This document shows, piece by piece, positions 1-8,293 of a stretch of DNA of 64,000 nucleotides (positions are counted from its first letter, which is position 1; each line of letters begins with the position of its first letter). This DNA comes from an uncultured Vampirovibrio sp. (GTDB lineage Bacteria > Cyanobacteriota > Vampirovibrionia > Gastranaerophilales > Gastranaerophilaceae), in contig CAJUAL010000005.1 in assembly GCA_910584405.1 (NCBI GenBank), positions 62,001 to 126,000 of the forward strand. The letters are read 5' to 3'. Below the pieces are notes generated by a model. That model was given only the letters and a program-made list of their open reading frames with translations. It had not been told where the DNA came from and searched no databases. The position numbers were made by a program, and so were the translations under genes.

Positions 1-28
1 AAAAAATTGCTTTATTTGTAAATTAATA

Positions 29-1852
29 TTAATTTAGTACAGCTTGTTCCTGATTTTTAAATTGCATTTCATAAAGATGCTTATAGTTGCCGTTTGGAAT
101 GTTGATAAGTTCATCATGGGTTCCCAGTTCTACAAGTTCACCCTCGTTGATTACCGCAATTCTGTTTGCATTACTTATTGTAGAAAGTCTGTGAGCAATG
201 ACAAAAACTGTTTTATTTTGCATCAAATTATCAAGTGCTTTTTGGACGATAGCTTCGGATTCGTTATCAAGAGCCGAAGTTGCTTCATCTAAGATTACGA
301 TTGGTGCATTTTTTATCATCGCTCTGGCAATTGCAACCCTTTGTCTTTGTCCGCCGGATAATGATGCTCCGCGCTCACCGACGTATGTATCAAGCCCGTT
401 TTCTAATGTTGATAAAAATTCATCAAGATGCGCCATTCTTACAACATTTTGAAGCTCATCTTCTGTTGCATCAGGTTTTCCCATTAAAATATTTTCTTTA
501 ATTGAGCCTGAGAATAAGAAATTATCCTGAAAAACGAATGATATATTATCTCTTAAGGAGTTTATATCAAACTCTTTGATATCTGTTCCGTCAAATTTTA
601 TAGAACCAGAGTTAATGTCATAAAATCTTGGAAGAAGATTTACTATTGTACTTTTACCTCCGCCGGAATTTCCGACAAGAGCTATAGTTTCACCTTTTTC
701 TATATGTAAATTAAGGTTTTTCAATACAGGAATATTTTCTTCATATTCAAAATTAACATTCTCAAAATCAATAGCATTATTTAAACCTGTCATAGTTTTA
801 GGGTTATGGCAATTTTTTATATGAGGAACAAGGTCAAATAACTCAAATACCCTGCCAAGTGCTACAAATGTTGTTTGAAGGTCTGTTAATGTTCTGCCTA
901 GGTCTTTTACAGGCTTATAAAGCAGTAAAAGTGAAGTTACGAAAGACGCAAAGCTTCCTGCTGTCATTTCGCCGTTTATAATCAGGTGATTGCCGTAAAA
1001 CATTACAAGCGCTATACCTATTGAACATATAAAATACATAATAGGTGACATCCAGCCTACACGTTTTGTTAACGAGATTGTTAACGCAAATTGTGTTTTG
1101 ATTTGGTTTTCAAATTTTGTATTTTGTTGATGTTGCAGGTTATAAGCTGTCATAATCTTGTTTCCGGCAAAGGTTTCATTAAAGTTTGTAGTCATATCTC
1201 CGCCGACAACCATTGTCGCATTAGATACTTTTTTAATTCTTTTTCTTATTAAAGTAACCGGAGTTATTGCAATAGCCATAATTCCGACACCGATTATTGC
1301 AAGTTTCCACGAGTTGTACAATAATACCGTAACAAGTCCGACAATACCAAATATTGTCATGATAAAACTTTTTATAGTGTTAATAATGTTTTTTGAAGCT
1401 GTTTCAGGGTCGGTTAAGAATCTTGTAAGGACAAGTCCTGAAGAATTTATATCATAGAACTTGGAATCCAGTGATGTAAGTTTTCTGAATAATTCAACTT
1501 TTAAAGAGTTTGATATTTTGTTACCTGTCCAGTCTGTTAAATAGTTGTTAGTATATTTTAACAAGCCTTGAATAACGGCAAACAGAACTATACCAAACGG
1601 AATAATTGTAGCCAAAAGACTTTGTTCTACCGTAAAGTTTCCGATAGTCCAAGTTTTACCGTTAATTACACAATCCATATAAGGTTTTAGTGCGTAAGCT
1701 ACAACGGCGTCTAAAAGCCCTAAAGGAACTGCAACTAGCATATTAATTATAATTCTTGGCAAATGCGGTTTTAAAAACGGTGTAATTTTACCTACCAGAT
1801 ACCCGTATCTGAATGCGTCTTTTGACAATGTGTCTTTTAATTTATATTCCAT
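29..1852 (-). CDS. ABC exporter, fused permease and ATPase (MsbA-like)
   Basis: This 607-aa protein has an N-terminal six-helix exporter domain (about residues 20-330) and a C-terminal nucleotide-binding domain. The ATPase signatures are visible: Walker A GNSGGGKST near residue 395, signature LSGGQRQR near 500 and Walker B IVILDEATSALD near 520, followed by the H-loop FVIAHRLST. Length and domain order match the MsbA/LmrA family of homodimeric inner-membrane exporters that flip lipids or drugs. The substrate cannot be read from the sequence; lipid A-core is the usual MsbA cargo, but no lipid A gene is adjacent. It reads away from the neighbouring hydrolase gene on the same strand with a 56-nt gap, so the two may be cotranscribed. 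Confidence 0.9.
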   Translation of the reverse strand: MEYKLKDTLSKDAFRYGYLVGKITPFLKPHLPRIIINMLVAVPLGLLDAVVAYALKPYMDCVINGKTWTIGNFTVEQSLLATIIPFGIVLFAVIQGLLKYTNNYLTDWTGNKISNSLKVELFRKLTSLDSKFYDINSSGLVLTRFLTDPETASKNIINTIKSFIMTIFGIVGLVTVLLYNSWKLAIIGVGIMAIAITPVTLIRKRIKKVSNATMVVGGDMTTNFNETFAGNKIMTAYNLQHQQNTKFENQIKTQFALTISLTKRVGWMSPIMYFICSIGIALVMFYGNHLIINGEMTAGSFASFVTSLLLLYKPVKDLGRTLTDLQTTFVALGRVFELFDLVPHIKNCHNPKTMTGLNNAIDFENVNFEYEENIPVLKNLNLHIEKGETIALVGNSGGGKSTIVNLLPRFYDINSGSIKFDGTDIKEFDINSLRDNISFVFQDNFLFSGSIKENILMGKPDATEDELQNVVRMAHLDEFLSTLENGLDTYVGERGASLSGGQRQRVAIARAMIKNAPIVILDEATSALDNESEAIVQKALDNLMQNKTVFVIAHRLSTISNANRIAVINEGELVELGTHDELINIPNGNYKHLYEMQFKNQEQAVLN

Positions 1853-1908
1853 AATAAGCCCTAATCCCCTTTTTATTTATTTATTATTATCTCACAAACA
1901 CAAACCTT

Positions 1909-2877
1909 TTACAAATTTTGAATAATACGGCTTATTTCTTTGATTTTTTCGTCTTCCATTCTGTGCCCTCCGGCTGGTATAAGTGTATAAGTTTTTAGGT
2001 TCGGAATTAGTTTTGTTAACTTTGTAACTTTTTCAGCTCGAACATATCTGTCAAATTTTGACTGAACAACATATGTTGGTGTCTGGTTAGTTTCAATATA
2101 TCCTGTTATATTAAAAATTTTGGAGTATTGGTCTTTAAATTTTGGAATATATTTTATCATATTCATTTCGTGTTTGTATTTTTTCGGATGTCTTAATACT
2201 TTTTTTAACCAGAATTCTAAAGACAATAATGGCGCAACAAGAACCTGAAAACTGATATTATGAGAATTTGAAATTTTTGCAGCCAAATATCCTCCGAAAC
2301 TGTGTCCAATAAGCCCGACTTCTTCAATTCCCTTTTTCTTAAGGTATTTTAATGCTGAAATGGTATCTTGTGCAATATAGGATTCGTTAATGTGTTTTGA
2401 CACCTTGTTTCTGCCATAACTTCTGTAATCTATAGCAAGAATTCCGTAATTGCTTTTTGATAAAGCTTTGTATAATGGTTGGTTACTTGTTATATTCTGT
2501 GAAAAACCATGTAGAAATATAATATATTTTTTAGCATTATTGGGATTGATATCAAATGCATTGATACTTTCTTTGTTTGATACAGGAATTTGTACTAATT
2601 CGGTAATATTTTCCAGAGTGCTGTCAAGTTTTGTGTATAGCCTTCTTGAAGCTTTGATTGAGCGCTGATAACATTTGTTTTTTAAAAATCTAATGATACA
2701 TTTTTCATATATAGAATTACCCGTAAACACAGGAGATTTCTTTACAGCAGAGCTTCGCTCAAATCTGTCTTTTGATATTTCTGTTGATTTATATGATATC
2801 TTGAAAGTTGAGTTATTATATTTTGGATAAATTAATATAGTTTGAGGTTTGGTTAACTGAATTTTGTTAATTTGCAT
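1909..2877 (-). CDS. alpha/beta hydrolase
   Basis: A 322-aa protein with an alpha/beta-hydrolase core: oxyanion HG in FLHGFSQN near residue 122, nucleophile elbow GHSFGG near 190-195, an acidic residue in SKFDRYV near 275 and the catalytic His in GGHRMED near 305. The triad therefore looks complete. Family members cleave esters, peptides or related bonds; the substrate is unknown. The first roughly 60 residues precede the fold and include SPVFTGN, an F-x-G motif like those at the N termini of other proteins in this window. No clear signal peptide is seen. The start has an upstream CAGGGAT that can serve as ribosome binding site. Confidence 0.8.
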   Translation of the reverse strand: MQINKIQLTKPQTILIYPKYNNSTFKISYKSTEISKDRFERSSAVKKSPVFTGNSIYEKCIIRFLKNKCYQRSIKASRRLYTKLDSTLENITELVQIPVSNKESINAFDINPNNAKKYIIFLHGFSQNITSNQPLYKALSKSNYGILAIDYRSYGRNKVSKHINESYIAQDTISALKYLKKKGIEEVGLIGHSFGGYLAAKISNSHNISFQVLVAPLLSLEFWLKKVLRHPKKYKHEMNMIKYIPKFKDQYSKIFNITGYIETNQTPTYVVQSKFDRYVRAEKVTKLTKLIPNLKTYTLIPAGGHRMEDEKIKEISRIIQNL

Positions 2878-2938
2878 AATATATCCCTGCTCTTTTATAT
2901 TAATATAAACAGTCGTAAAAATATTTTTTGCTATTTAC

Positions 2939-2967
2939 TTGACATTTTGTAATGCTTATTATAAAGT
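2939..2967 (+). promoter_or_regulatory. sigma-70 promoter of tRNA-Leu
   Basis: A consensus -35 TTGACA (2939-2944), a 17-nt spacer and -10 TAAAGT (2962-2967) lie 15 nt before the tRNA 5' end. The perfect -35 and spacing fit a strong stable-RNA promoter. Confidence 0.8.
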
Positions 2968-2982
2968 AATCTTACTGCACGA

Positions 2983-3061
2983 GGGCGTGTGGTGGAATGG
3001 TAGACACGCTAGTCTTAGGAACTAGTGCGAAAGCATGGGAGTTCGAGTCTCTTCACGCCCA
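2983..3061 (+). tRNA. tRNA-Leu (anticodon UAG)
   Basis: The acceptor arms GGGCGTG (2983-2989) and CACGCCC (3054-3060) pair fully. The anticodon stem CTAGT/ACTAG encloses loop CTTAGGA, giving anticodon TAG. A long variable arm (GC-GAAA-GC type) follows, as expected for tRNA-Leu, and the T-arm contains TTCGAGT. The gene does not encode CCA: the bases after the discriminator A are AACT. This contrasts with two downstream copies of the 3' end, which do carry CCA. Confidence 0.95.
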
Positions 3062-3101
3062 AACTAAAAAGGATAGTACCTTGTACTATCTTTTTTAGTT
3101 T
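3061..3101 (+). terminator. terminator of tRNA-Leu
   Basis: A near-perfect 19-bp hairpin (one G-U pair) runs from AAACTAAAAAGGATAGTAC around a CTT loop to its complement, with a T6 run inside the 3' arm. It starts at the last base of the tRNA and could act in both directions. Confidence 0.85.
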
Positions 3102-3258
3102 GTAATGAGCGCGACGAGAAGCTCCATTTTGGAGTTCGGCGACCTGCGAGCTGAGTGCGCAGTGTTCGAAACAATGACAGTCGGTCCGAAGGACTTGGTT
3201 TCGGACACGTAGGCACGTTACACGCGAGCAGGTCAAGACAGTCTCTTCACGCCCACCA
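3102..3258 (+). repeat. GC-rich element ending in tRNA-Leu 3'-end copy
   Basis: A non-coding segment much richer in G+C than its surroundings. It ends with AGTCTCTTCACGCCCA (3240-3255), identical to tRNA-Leu 3046-3061, followed by CCA. Its first part (GCGACGAGAA at 3111, GTTCGGCG at 3134, then GCGAGC) and its last part (GCGAGC then CAAGACA just before the tail) match, in the same order, the segment that follows tRNA-Lys on the minus strand near 30.8 kb. I see no ORF with a start and ribosome binding site. It looks like a small repeat family tied to tRNA 3' ends; its function is unknown. Confidence 0.65.
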
Positions 3259-3261
3259 TTT

Positions 3262-3290
3262 AAAAGGAACCTTGAAAGAGGTTCTTTTTT
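3262..3290 (+). terminator. terminator after first tRNA-tail copy
   Basis: AAAAGGAACC, an 8-nt loop, then GGTTCTTTTTT. The hairpin with T-run directly follows the CCA of the first tail copy and resembles the terminator at 3443-3473 (both contain GAACCTTGA and GGTTCTTTTTT). Confidence 0.8.
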
Positions 3291-3439
3291 GTTGTGCAAA
3301 TGTCGGGCAGAATCGACTCGAAAGTAGTTTGATTTAGTTGAAATCAAACTACCTAGTCAGCCGTCTTTACGGCATACCGCATCAGTAGGGCTCGAGCTTT
3401 CAACTCTTGCAAACTGCTGCTGCATCTTCACGCCCACCA
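3291..3439 (+). repeat. second segment ending in tRNA-Leu 3'-end copy
   Basis: Another non-coding segment that ends in TCTTCACGCCCACCA (3425-3439), the tRNA-Leu acceptor end plus CCA. It holds a perfect 12-bp inverted repeat, GTAGTTTGATTT (3324-3335) and AAATCAAACTAC (3341-3352), with a 5-nt loop. Apart from the tail and terminator it does not obviously resemble the preceding GC-rich segment, so it may be a different insertion at the same target or a degraded one. Confidence 0.55.
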
Positions 3440-3442
3440 CTT

Positions 3443-3473
3443 AAAAAGAGAACCTTGATAAAGGTTCTTTTTT
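3443..3473 (+). terminator. terminator after second tRNA-tail copy
   Basis: AGAACCTT-GATA-AAGGTTCT hairpin followed by T6. It ends the tRNA-Leu/tail-copy array 26 nt before the TolC-like gene. Confidence 0.8.
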
Positions 3474-3499
3474 ATATTTTTGTGTTAGTATTTTCATGT

Positions 3500-4765
3500 A
3501 TGAAAAGATTAATAATTATAATTGCCCTGATATTTTTATGTGTGAATCCCGTTTGCGCTAAAGTCGTAAACGTCAATTTGGATGAGATGATAAAAATCGG
3601 CTTGGAGCGAAATAATGATATAAAAATTAAACAATTAGAGCTTGAAGCCGCAGAGAAAGATATTAAGATTGCAAACAGGCTTCAAAATCCTCAAATACAA
3701 TCAAATGTTGTTATGGGTAATGTTGCGTTAGGTAACTGTTCTCAAGCCGGAGTTGTTTTACCTGTTGAGGTTTTAAAGCGCGGGGTAAGAAAAAAGTCCG
3801 CTATGGAAGCTTATTCTATAAAAGAAACCGAATTAAAACAGTTTATTCATAATTTTAAGCTTCAGATTATGAAAGCTTATTTTGATGTTTTGTATGCAAA
3901 ATCTGTTTATAAAATTCAACGCGACAGGCTTAATTTGTTTAGCCAATTGGTGCAAATTACGACAGACAGGCCTGTTAATTCCGTATCATACGAAATTGAT
4001 AATTTAAAAGCAGATATTCAATATGCAACTCAAAAAATTGAAGTTAACCGCGCTCGTGCCGAATTGTTGGCAAAGCAGTTTGAACTTAACAAGTTACTTA
4101 ATATTGGTGATGATAGTGTAATGTATGATACTGTCGAGTCTTCTTTATTTGGAAATTGGGCATTTTTAAATATTAAGCTGCCTGAGTACGAAGAAATAGA
4201 AAAAATTGCGCTCAAATACAGTTACATGATTAAGATTACGGAAGCTAATGTTAAAAAATCCGATTTAGATTTAACTTTAACCAAAAGAAATCGTGTTCCT
4301 GATATAAGTTTAGCAGGTGGTTATGCCTGGCAGGCTCACCCTAATACAAACGTTAATTATGGCGGTGCTTTTGTTGGTATGGGCATGGATTTGCCTATTT
4401 TGTATAATTTTACTCCCGATATTGAAAAAGCTAAATTGTTTTTGATGAAAAATAAAGCCAATAAACAGGTTTACGAATATCAATTAAAGTATGCGCTAAA
4501 AAAAGATTATAATATTTTCAAATATTCTGCTGAAAATATGGCGTATTCAAAACAAATTCTTGAAGATTCTAAAAAAATCGTAAAACTTTCTACCGATAAT
4601 TATATTGCGGGTAAAAATACTTATTCGGTTCTGGTTATCAACGAAAGTGCGCATCAAGACGTTTTGGCTACATATTTAGCTGCTATGTCAAGACATTTTT
4701 ATTCTTATCTTGAATTGATGCAGGATATCGGTCATGACATTTTATTGCAAGATGAAGTGTTGTAA
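3500..4765 (+). CDS. TolC-family outer-membrane efflux protein
   Basis: A 421-aa protein with signal peptide MKRLIIIIALIFLCVNPVCA and long alpha-helical hairpins typical of outer membrane efflux proteins (the LDEMIKIGLERNNDIKI start and two OEP-type repeats). Length fits the family (about 400-480). Such proteins form the outer-membrane channel of tripartite efflux or type I secretion; no membrane-fusion partner is next to it. I chose ATG 3500 because the open frame upstream runs through the tRNA-tail array and its terminator. There is no clear ribosome binding site; a TATTTT lies 5 nt before the ATG, so leaderless expression is possible. It argues for a two-membrane cell. Confidence 0.8.
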   Translation: MKRLIIIIALIFLCVNPVCAKVVNVNLDEMIKIGLERNNDIKIKQLELEAAEKDIKIANRLQNPQIQSNVVMGNVALGNCSQAGVVLPVEVLKRGVRKKSAMEAYSIKETELKQFIHNFKLQIMKAYFDVLYAKSVYKIQRDRLNLFSQLVQITTDRPVNSVSYEIDNLKADIQYATQKIEVNRARAELLAKQFELNKLLNIGDDSVMYDTVESSLFGNWAFLNIKLPEYEEIEKIALKYSYMIKITEANVKKSDLDLTLTKRNRVPDISLAGGYAWQAHPNTNVNYGGAFVGMGMDLPILYNFTPDIEKAKLFLMKNKANKQVYEYQLKYALKKDYNIFKYSAENMAYSKQILEDSKKIVKLSTDNYIAGKNTYSVLVINESAHQDVLATYLAAMSRHFYSYLELMQDIGHDILLQDEVL

Positions 4766-4810
4766 AACTTGTTAAAATTTGTTATCCTTGATGTCAAAGG
4801 AGAATATGTT

Positions 4811-5512
4811 TTGGATAGAATTAATGCAATTTCTTCACTTGATTATGTCAGAATACATCAGGTTTTAGCATCAGAAAGTTTAACTGACGTGCAGAAGGTA
4901 GAATTTATTAAGAAAAATTCTGCGCAAATAAAAAGTGTTTTAGAAACAGAAATTACTAAAGATGAATTTAAAATGCTTATGGAACACAGACCGTTGGTTC
5001 GTTTCAGACCTTTAAAAAATTCGTTTACAAAGCAGGGCGATGATGAACTTTTAGCTCAGGCGCTTAATATAAATAAAAAAGACATAAAAAAGTATATTAA
5101 TTCGATTATCTCTTCTAATTTTGAAATTCATGATCGTCAGAAGAGGGATAATATTGAAAGTACAAAATCATATGTGTACAGGCATGGGACAAAAGAGCAG
5201 GTTGTTGCATATCTGGAGTATGAGTTGTCTGATGTTAAGCATGTTTTGCAAAGTCTTTATAAAACCTTAGACGAAAATTCAGGCGATTTTGCAGGGTATT
5301 TCAACCGTCCGATACATAGAATGGATAATCGAACAATGCGCAAGATTTATAATGTGGTTGAGAAAAGCCTTAAAAAATCTGCCGACGGAGGTTTTATTAC
5401 CTCCGAACAACAGCAGGATGCTGCAAGATGGGCTCTTGTGAAAATTTATCAAATTCAAAATAATTCACGATTAATCAGAGCTTGTGAAGCTTATCGGGAA
5501 ATAACCGATTGA
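4811..5512 (+). CDS. hypothetical protein, helical
   Basis: A 233-aa protein I do not recognise. It is charged, predicted mostly helical, without signal peptide or membrane segment. The frame stays open upstream to 4769, but TTG at 4811 is preferred because a perfect AAAGGAG sits 8 nt before it (4796-4802), giving a start of MDRINAISSLDYVRIHQ. It lies 45 nt after the TolC-like gene and may be cotranscribed. Polar stretches such as RHGTKEQVVAYLEYELSD and the C-terminal helical region suggest a small folded cytosolic protein; no catalytic motif is visible. Confidence 0.6.
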   Translation: MDRINAISSLDYVRIHQVLASESLTDVQKVEFIKKNSAQIKSVLETEITKDEFKMLMEHRPLVRFRPLKNSFTKQGDDELLAQALNINKKDIKKYINSIISSNFEIHDRQKRDNIESTKSYVYRHGTKEQVVAYLEYELSDVKHVLQSLYKTLDENSGDFAGYFNRPIHRMDNRTMRKIYNVVEKSLKKSADGGFITSEQQQDAARWALVKIYQIQNNSRLIRACEAYREITD

Positions 5513-5537
5513 TATTTTTTGAAAATAGGTGTATAAT
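5509..5537 (+). promoter_or_regulatory. promoter of the symporter gene
   Basis: TTGATA (5509-5514), a 17-nt spacer and consensus TATAAT (5532-5537). The -35 overlaps the stop codon of the preceding gene. The 5' leader to the symporter start is roughly 50 nt. Confidence 0.75.
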
Positions 5538-5592
5538 AAGCAGGTCAACTGACGAGTAGTATAGTAAGAGAAAGAGTTAGAGGATAAACAAA

Positions 5593-6912
5593 ATGAAACT
5601 ACATATGCAGATTCTTATCGCCCTAGGGCTTGGTATCAAACGAAATTGGCATATATTCTTCGGGATTATTGCTGGTATTGTTGTTGGTATCTTTCTTCAT
5701 TCGCATCAAAATGTGTTGGTCGCTAATGTATTAACATTTATTGGTCAGGTATTTATAAGACTTATTCAAATGGTTGTTATACCGCTTGTGGTATCGGCTA
5801 TTATAATCGGGATTACAAGTGTTGGCGATAATAAGCAGCTTGGTAAATTCGGTTCTAAAATGATTTTATACTATGGTATTTTAACAACAATAGCTGTAAC
5901 TATTGGTACAACTTTAGCTTTGCTTGTTAAACCGGGTACTGGTGCAGCTCATTATATTGCAGCTAATATCGCTTCTGATGTTCAAGCTTCTGTTGCAACT
6001 GCAATGCAGGAACAGGGTAATGTTTTAAACTTATTCCTGAATTTTATTCCTAATAATCCGTTTGCTGCAATCTCATCAGGAAACATGGTGTCTATAATTC
6101 TGTTTATCGTGTTATTTGCCCTTGCTCTTGCAAAAGTTGGTGATGTTAACAGACCTATCGTATCTTTCTTTGAATCTGTATTTGCAGCTACGATGAAAAT
6201 AACTGATTGGATTATGTTATTTGCAGCACCAGGTGTTTTTGCTTTGACTGCAAGTGCTGTTTCAAGTTTTGGCGGCGGCATCTTTGCTGCTATTTCAAAA
6301 TACTTGCTTGTATTGTTGGTAGGTTTCGGATTACAAATGTTTATCGTTTATCCGTTATTCTTAAAATGTTTTTCAAAAGTTTCAGCTATAATGTTATTTT
6401 CAGCAATTGCTGAAGCGATGATGGTAGCATTCGGTACTGCAAGTTCATCTGCAACATTACCTTTGACTATTGCATGTTGTGAAAAAAGAGGTATTTCTCA
6501 TAAAATTTCAAGTTTTGTACTTCCTTTAGGTGCAACATTAAACTTTGACGGTACTGCTTTATTACAAACTGTTGCCGTAATCTTCTTAGCTCAAGCTTAC
6601 AGTGTACCTTTAACTCCGTTCTTGATTATTCAGATTGCTATTTTGGCAATTGTAGCATCAAGTACTTGCGCAGGTATTCCTGGCGGTGGTTTGATTACTA
6701 TTGCTTTAATCCTTAATGGTATGGGATTAAGCCCAGAACAGTTAGTCGCTGGTTTTGCATTCTTATTTACTATCGAAAGAATTACAGATATGTTCAGAAC
6801 AACACTAAATGTAATGTCAGATGCCGTAGTTGCTGCAACTATTGCTGATAACGAAAATGAAATCAATTATGATTTGTTAAATAACCCTCAATCATATGAA
6901 GAAATTGCATAG
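5593..6912 (+). CDS. dicarboxylate/amino acid:cation symporter (DAACS)
   Basis: A 439-aa multi-pass inner-membrane protein of the glutamate/dicarboxylate:cation symporter family (GltP/GltT/DctA). The Ser-rich re-entrant loop SSSATLPLT near residue 282, the sodium/substrate motif LNFDGTALLQ near 316 and the second re-entrant loop AGIPGGGL near 358 are all present. Family members import glutamate, aspartate or C4-dicarboxylates with Na+ or H+; the exact substrate cannot be assigned. It has its own promoter upstream and a hairpin terminator downstream, so it is probably monocistronic. Confidence 0.9.
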   Translation: MKLHMQILIALGLGIKRNWHIFFGIIAGIVVGIFLHSHQNVLVANVLTFIGQVFIRLIQMVVIPLVVSAIIIGITSVGDNKQLGKFGSKMILYYGILTTIAVTIGTTLALLVKPGTGAAHYIAANIASDVQASVATAMQEQGNVLNLFLNFIPNNPFAAISSGNMVSIILFIVLFALALAKVGDVNRPIVSFFESVFAATMKITDWIMLFAAPGVFALTASAVSSFGGGIFAAISKYLLVLLVGFGLQMFIVYPLFLKCFSKVSAIMLFSAIAEAMMVAFGTASSSATLPLTIACCEKRGISHKISSFVLPLGATLNFDGTALLQTVAVIFLAQAYSVPLTPFLIIQIAILAIVASSTCAGIPGGGLITIALILNGMGLSPEQLVAGFAFLFTIERITDMFRTTLNVMSDAVVAATIADNENEINYDLLNNPQSYEEIA

Positions 6913-6943
6913 AGCAGGGTAAAAATATATAAATAAATTTAAG

Positions 6944-6972
6944 ATACGCTCGGGCTTTCGGGCGTATTTTTA
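6944..6972 (+). terminator. terminator of the symporter gene
   Basis: A 9-bp stem ATACGCTCG/CGGGCGTAT (one G-U pair) with a 6-nt loop, followed by TTTTT. It ends just before the -10 box of queF. Confidence 0.8.
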
Positions 6973-6975
6973 TGT

Positions 6976-6981
6976 TATTAT
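6976..6981 (+). promoter_or_regulatory. -10 box of leaderless queF
   Basis: TATTAT with an upstream TG (extended -10) ends 6 nt before ATG 6988. No ribosome binding site is present, so transcription probably begins at or next to the start codon. Confidence 0.5.
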
Positions 6982-6987
6982 ATGCCT

Positions 6988-7887
6988 ATGGATAATATTA
7001 CAGATAAAACGGCTTCTACATTATTAGGGAAAAAAGTTAGTACAAGTGATAAATATGATTCATCTTTACTTGTTGCGGTTCCTCGTTTTGAAAACAGGGT
7101 AAGATATGAAATTGATAATGAGAATTTGCCGTTTGTCGGTTGGGATGTCTGGCACGCGTATGAGTTTTCCGTAATGACAAAAAATTCTTTTCCGGTAACT
7201 CGTGTAATGAAAATCAGATATAAATGTAGCAGTCCGTTTATTGTGGAATCAAAGTCACTTAAGTTATATTTAAATTCGTTTAATATGTCATGTTTTGGCA
7301 GTACTACTGAAGAATGTCTAACTATTTGTAAGGAAACGATTGAAAAAGATTTGAGTAATGTTTTGCAAACTGAGGTTGAGGTTGAGTTTTTATCAAATGA
7401 TATAAAAAGAGTTGAAATATTTTCTAACTTTAAAAATATTATGGATTTTGTTAATGAATCTGAGGTAAAAATTACTCAATTTAAAGAAAGTCCGAAACTT
7501 TTAGAAGTTATTAAAGCCGGAGATGTTTCTGAACATTATTTAATGTTTGATTCTTTAAGGTCAAATTGCAGGGTTACACATCAGCCTGATTTCGGTGATG
7601 TTTTTATTTATTATAAGTCTTCTAAAATCGTTGATTGTACATCTTTAGTTAAATATTTGGTGTCATTTAGGTCAGAATATCATTTTCATGAAGAGTGTTG
7701 TGAGATGATTTATAAGCGATTATATGACATTCTTGATAATAATGATGAATTATTTGTCTGTGCGCTTTATACAAGGCGCGGAGGTATTGATATTTGTCCA
7801 GCTCGCTGGAGCCATGGGGTAAACGTTGAAGATGTTAAATCCCTGATAAACTTAAGTACATTTGCAAGATGTGGAATAAAACAATAA
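6988..7887 (+). CDS. queF: NADPH-dependent 7-cyano-7-deazaguanine reductase
   Basis: A 299-aa protein of the long, two-domain (E. coli type) QueF class, which reduces preQ0 to preQ1 in queuosine biosynthesis. Visible signatures are FVGWDVWHAYEFS in the N-terminal half, the NADPH-binding ESKSLKLYLNSFN near residue 90, the catalytic Cys in SNCRVTHQPDFGD near 193 and EYHFHEECCE with the substrate-binding Glu. ATG 6982 is also possible; 6988 is favoured because it is exactly 6 nt after a -10 hexamer. No preQ1 riboswitch is visible upstream. The next gene, yraN, starts 1 nt after the stop, so the two form an operon. Confidence 0.9.
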   Translation: MDNITDKTASTLLGKKVSTSDKYDSSLLVAVPRFENRVRYEIDNENLPFVGWDVWHAYEFSVMTKNSFPVTRVMKIRYKCSSPFIVESKSLKLYLNSFNMSCFGSTTEECLTICKETIEKDLSNVLQTEVEVEFLSNDIKRVEIFSNFKNIMDFVNESEVKITQFKESPKLLEVIKAGDVSEHYLMFDSLRSNCRVTHQPDFGDVFIYYKSSKIVDCTSLVKYLVSFRSEYHFHEECCEMIYKRLYDILDNNDELFVCALYTRRGGIDICPARWSHGVNVEDVKSLINLSTFARCGIKQ

Positions 7888-7888
7888 T

Positions 7889-8236
7889 ATGAATAATCGT
7901 GAATTTGGGAATAAGGGTGAAGATTTGGCTTGCGAGTACCTTAGAAAAAACGGGTATGAGATATTAGAGCGAAACAAACATTTTTCAAGATATTGTGAGA
8001 TTGATATTATTGCAAAGAGAAAGAATAAAGTTGTTTTTGTTGAAGTGAAAACAAGACGTACAAATGCGTTTGGTCACCCGTTTGAAGCGATTACAAGAAC
8101 TAAGTATAACCATTTAAAAACAGGAGTTTTGTATTATTTGCAAGAACATAAAGTTAAGGATTACCAAATAGATGTTATAGGAATTATTTTAGAACCTGTT
8201 TTAGATATTCAACATTTGAAAAATATTTCTATATAA
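7889..8236 (+). CDS. YraN family protein (UPF0102)
   Basis: A 115-aa protein with the YraN/UPF0102 pattern: an N-terminal NREFGNKGEDLACEYLRKNGY, then EIDIIAKRKNKVVFVEVKTRR. This is the PD-(D/E)xK nuclease-like core, with acidic D and ExK residues in place. The family is widespread and usually annotated as a predicted Holliday-junction-resolvase-like endonuclease; the biological role is not settled. It starts 1 nt after queF ends and is probably translated by coupling. Confidence 0.85.
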   Translation: MNNREFGNKGEDLACEYLRKNGYEILERNKHFSRYCEIDIIAKRKNKVVFVEVKTRRTNAFGHPFEAITRTKYNHLKTGVLYYLQEHKVKDYQIDVIGIILEPVLDIQHLKNISI

Positions 8237-8293
8237 AGAATTTTTATAGTAAAATATTCATTATAGGGAATATTTTTTAAGGAGTAGTAATAA

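Noticed and set aside
3015..3347. Minus-strand frame across tRNA-Leu and the tail copies
   Set aside because: Overlaps tRNA and terminators; no coding signal.
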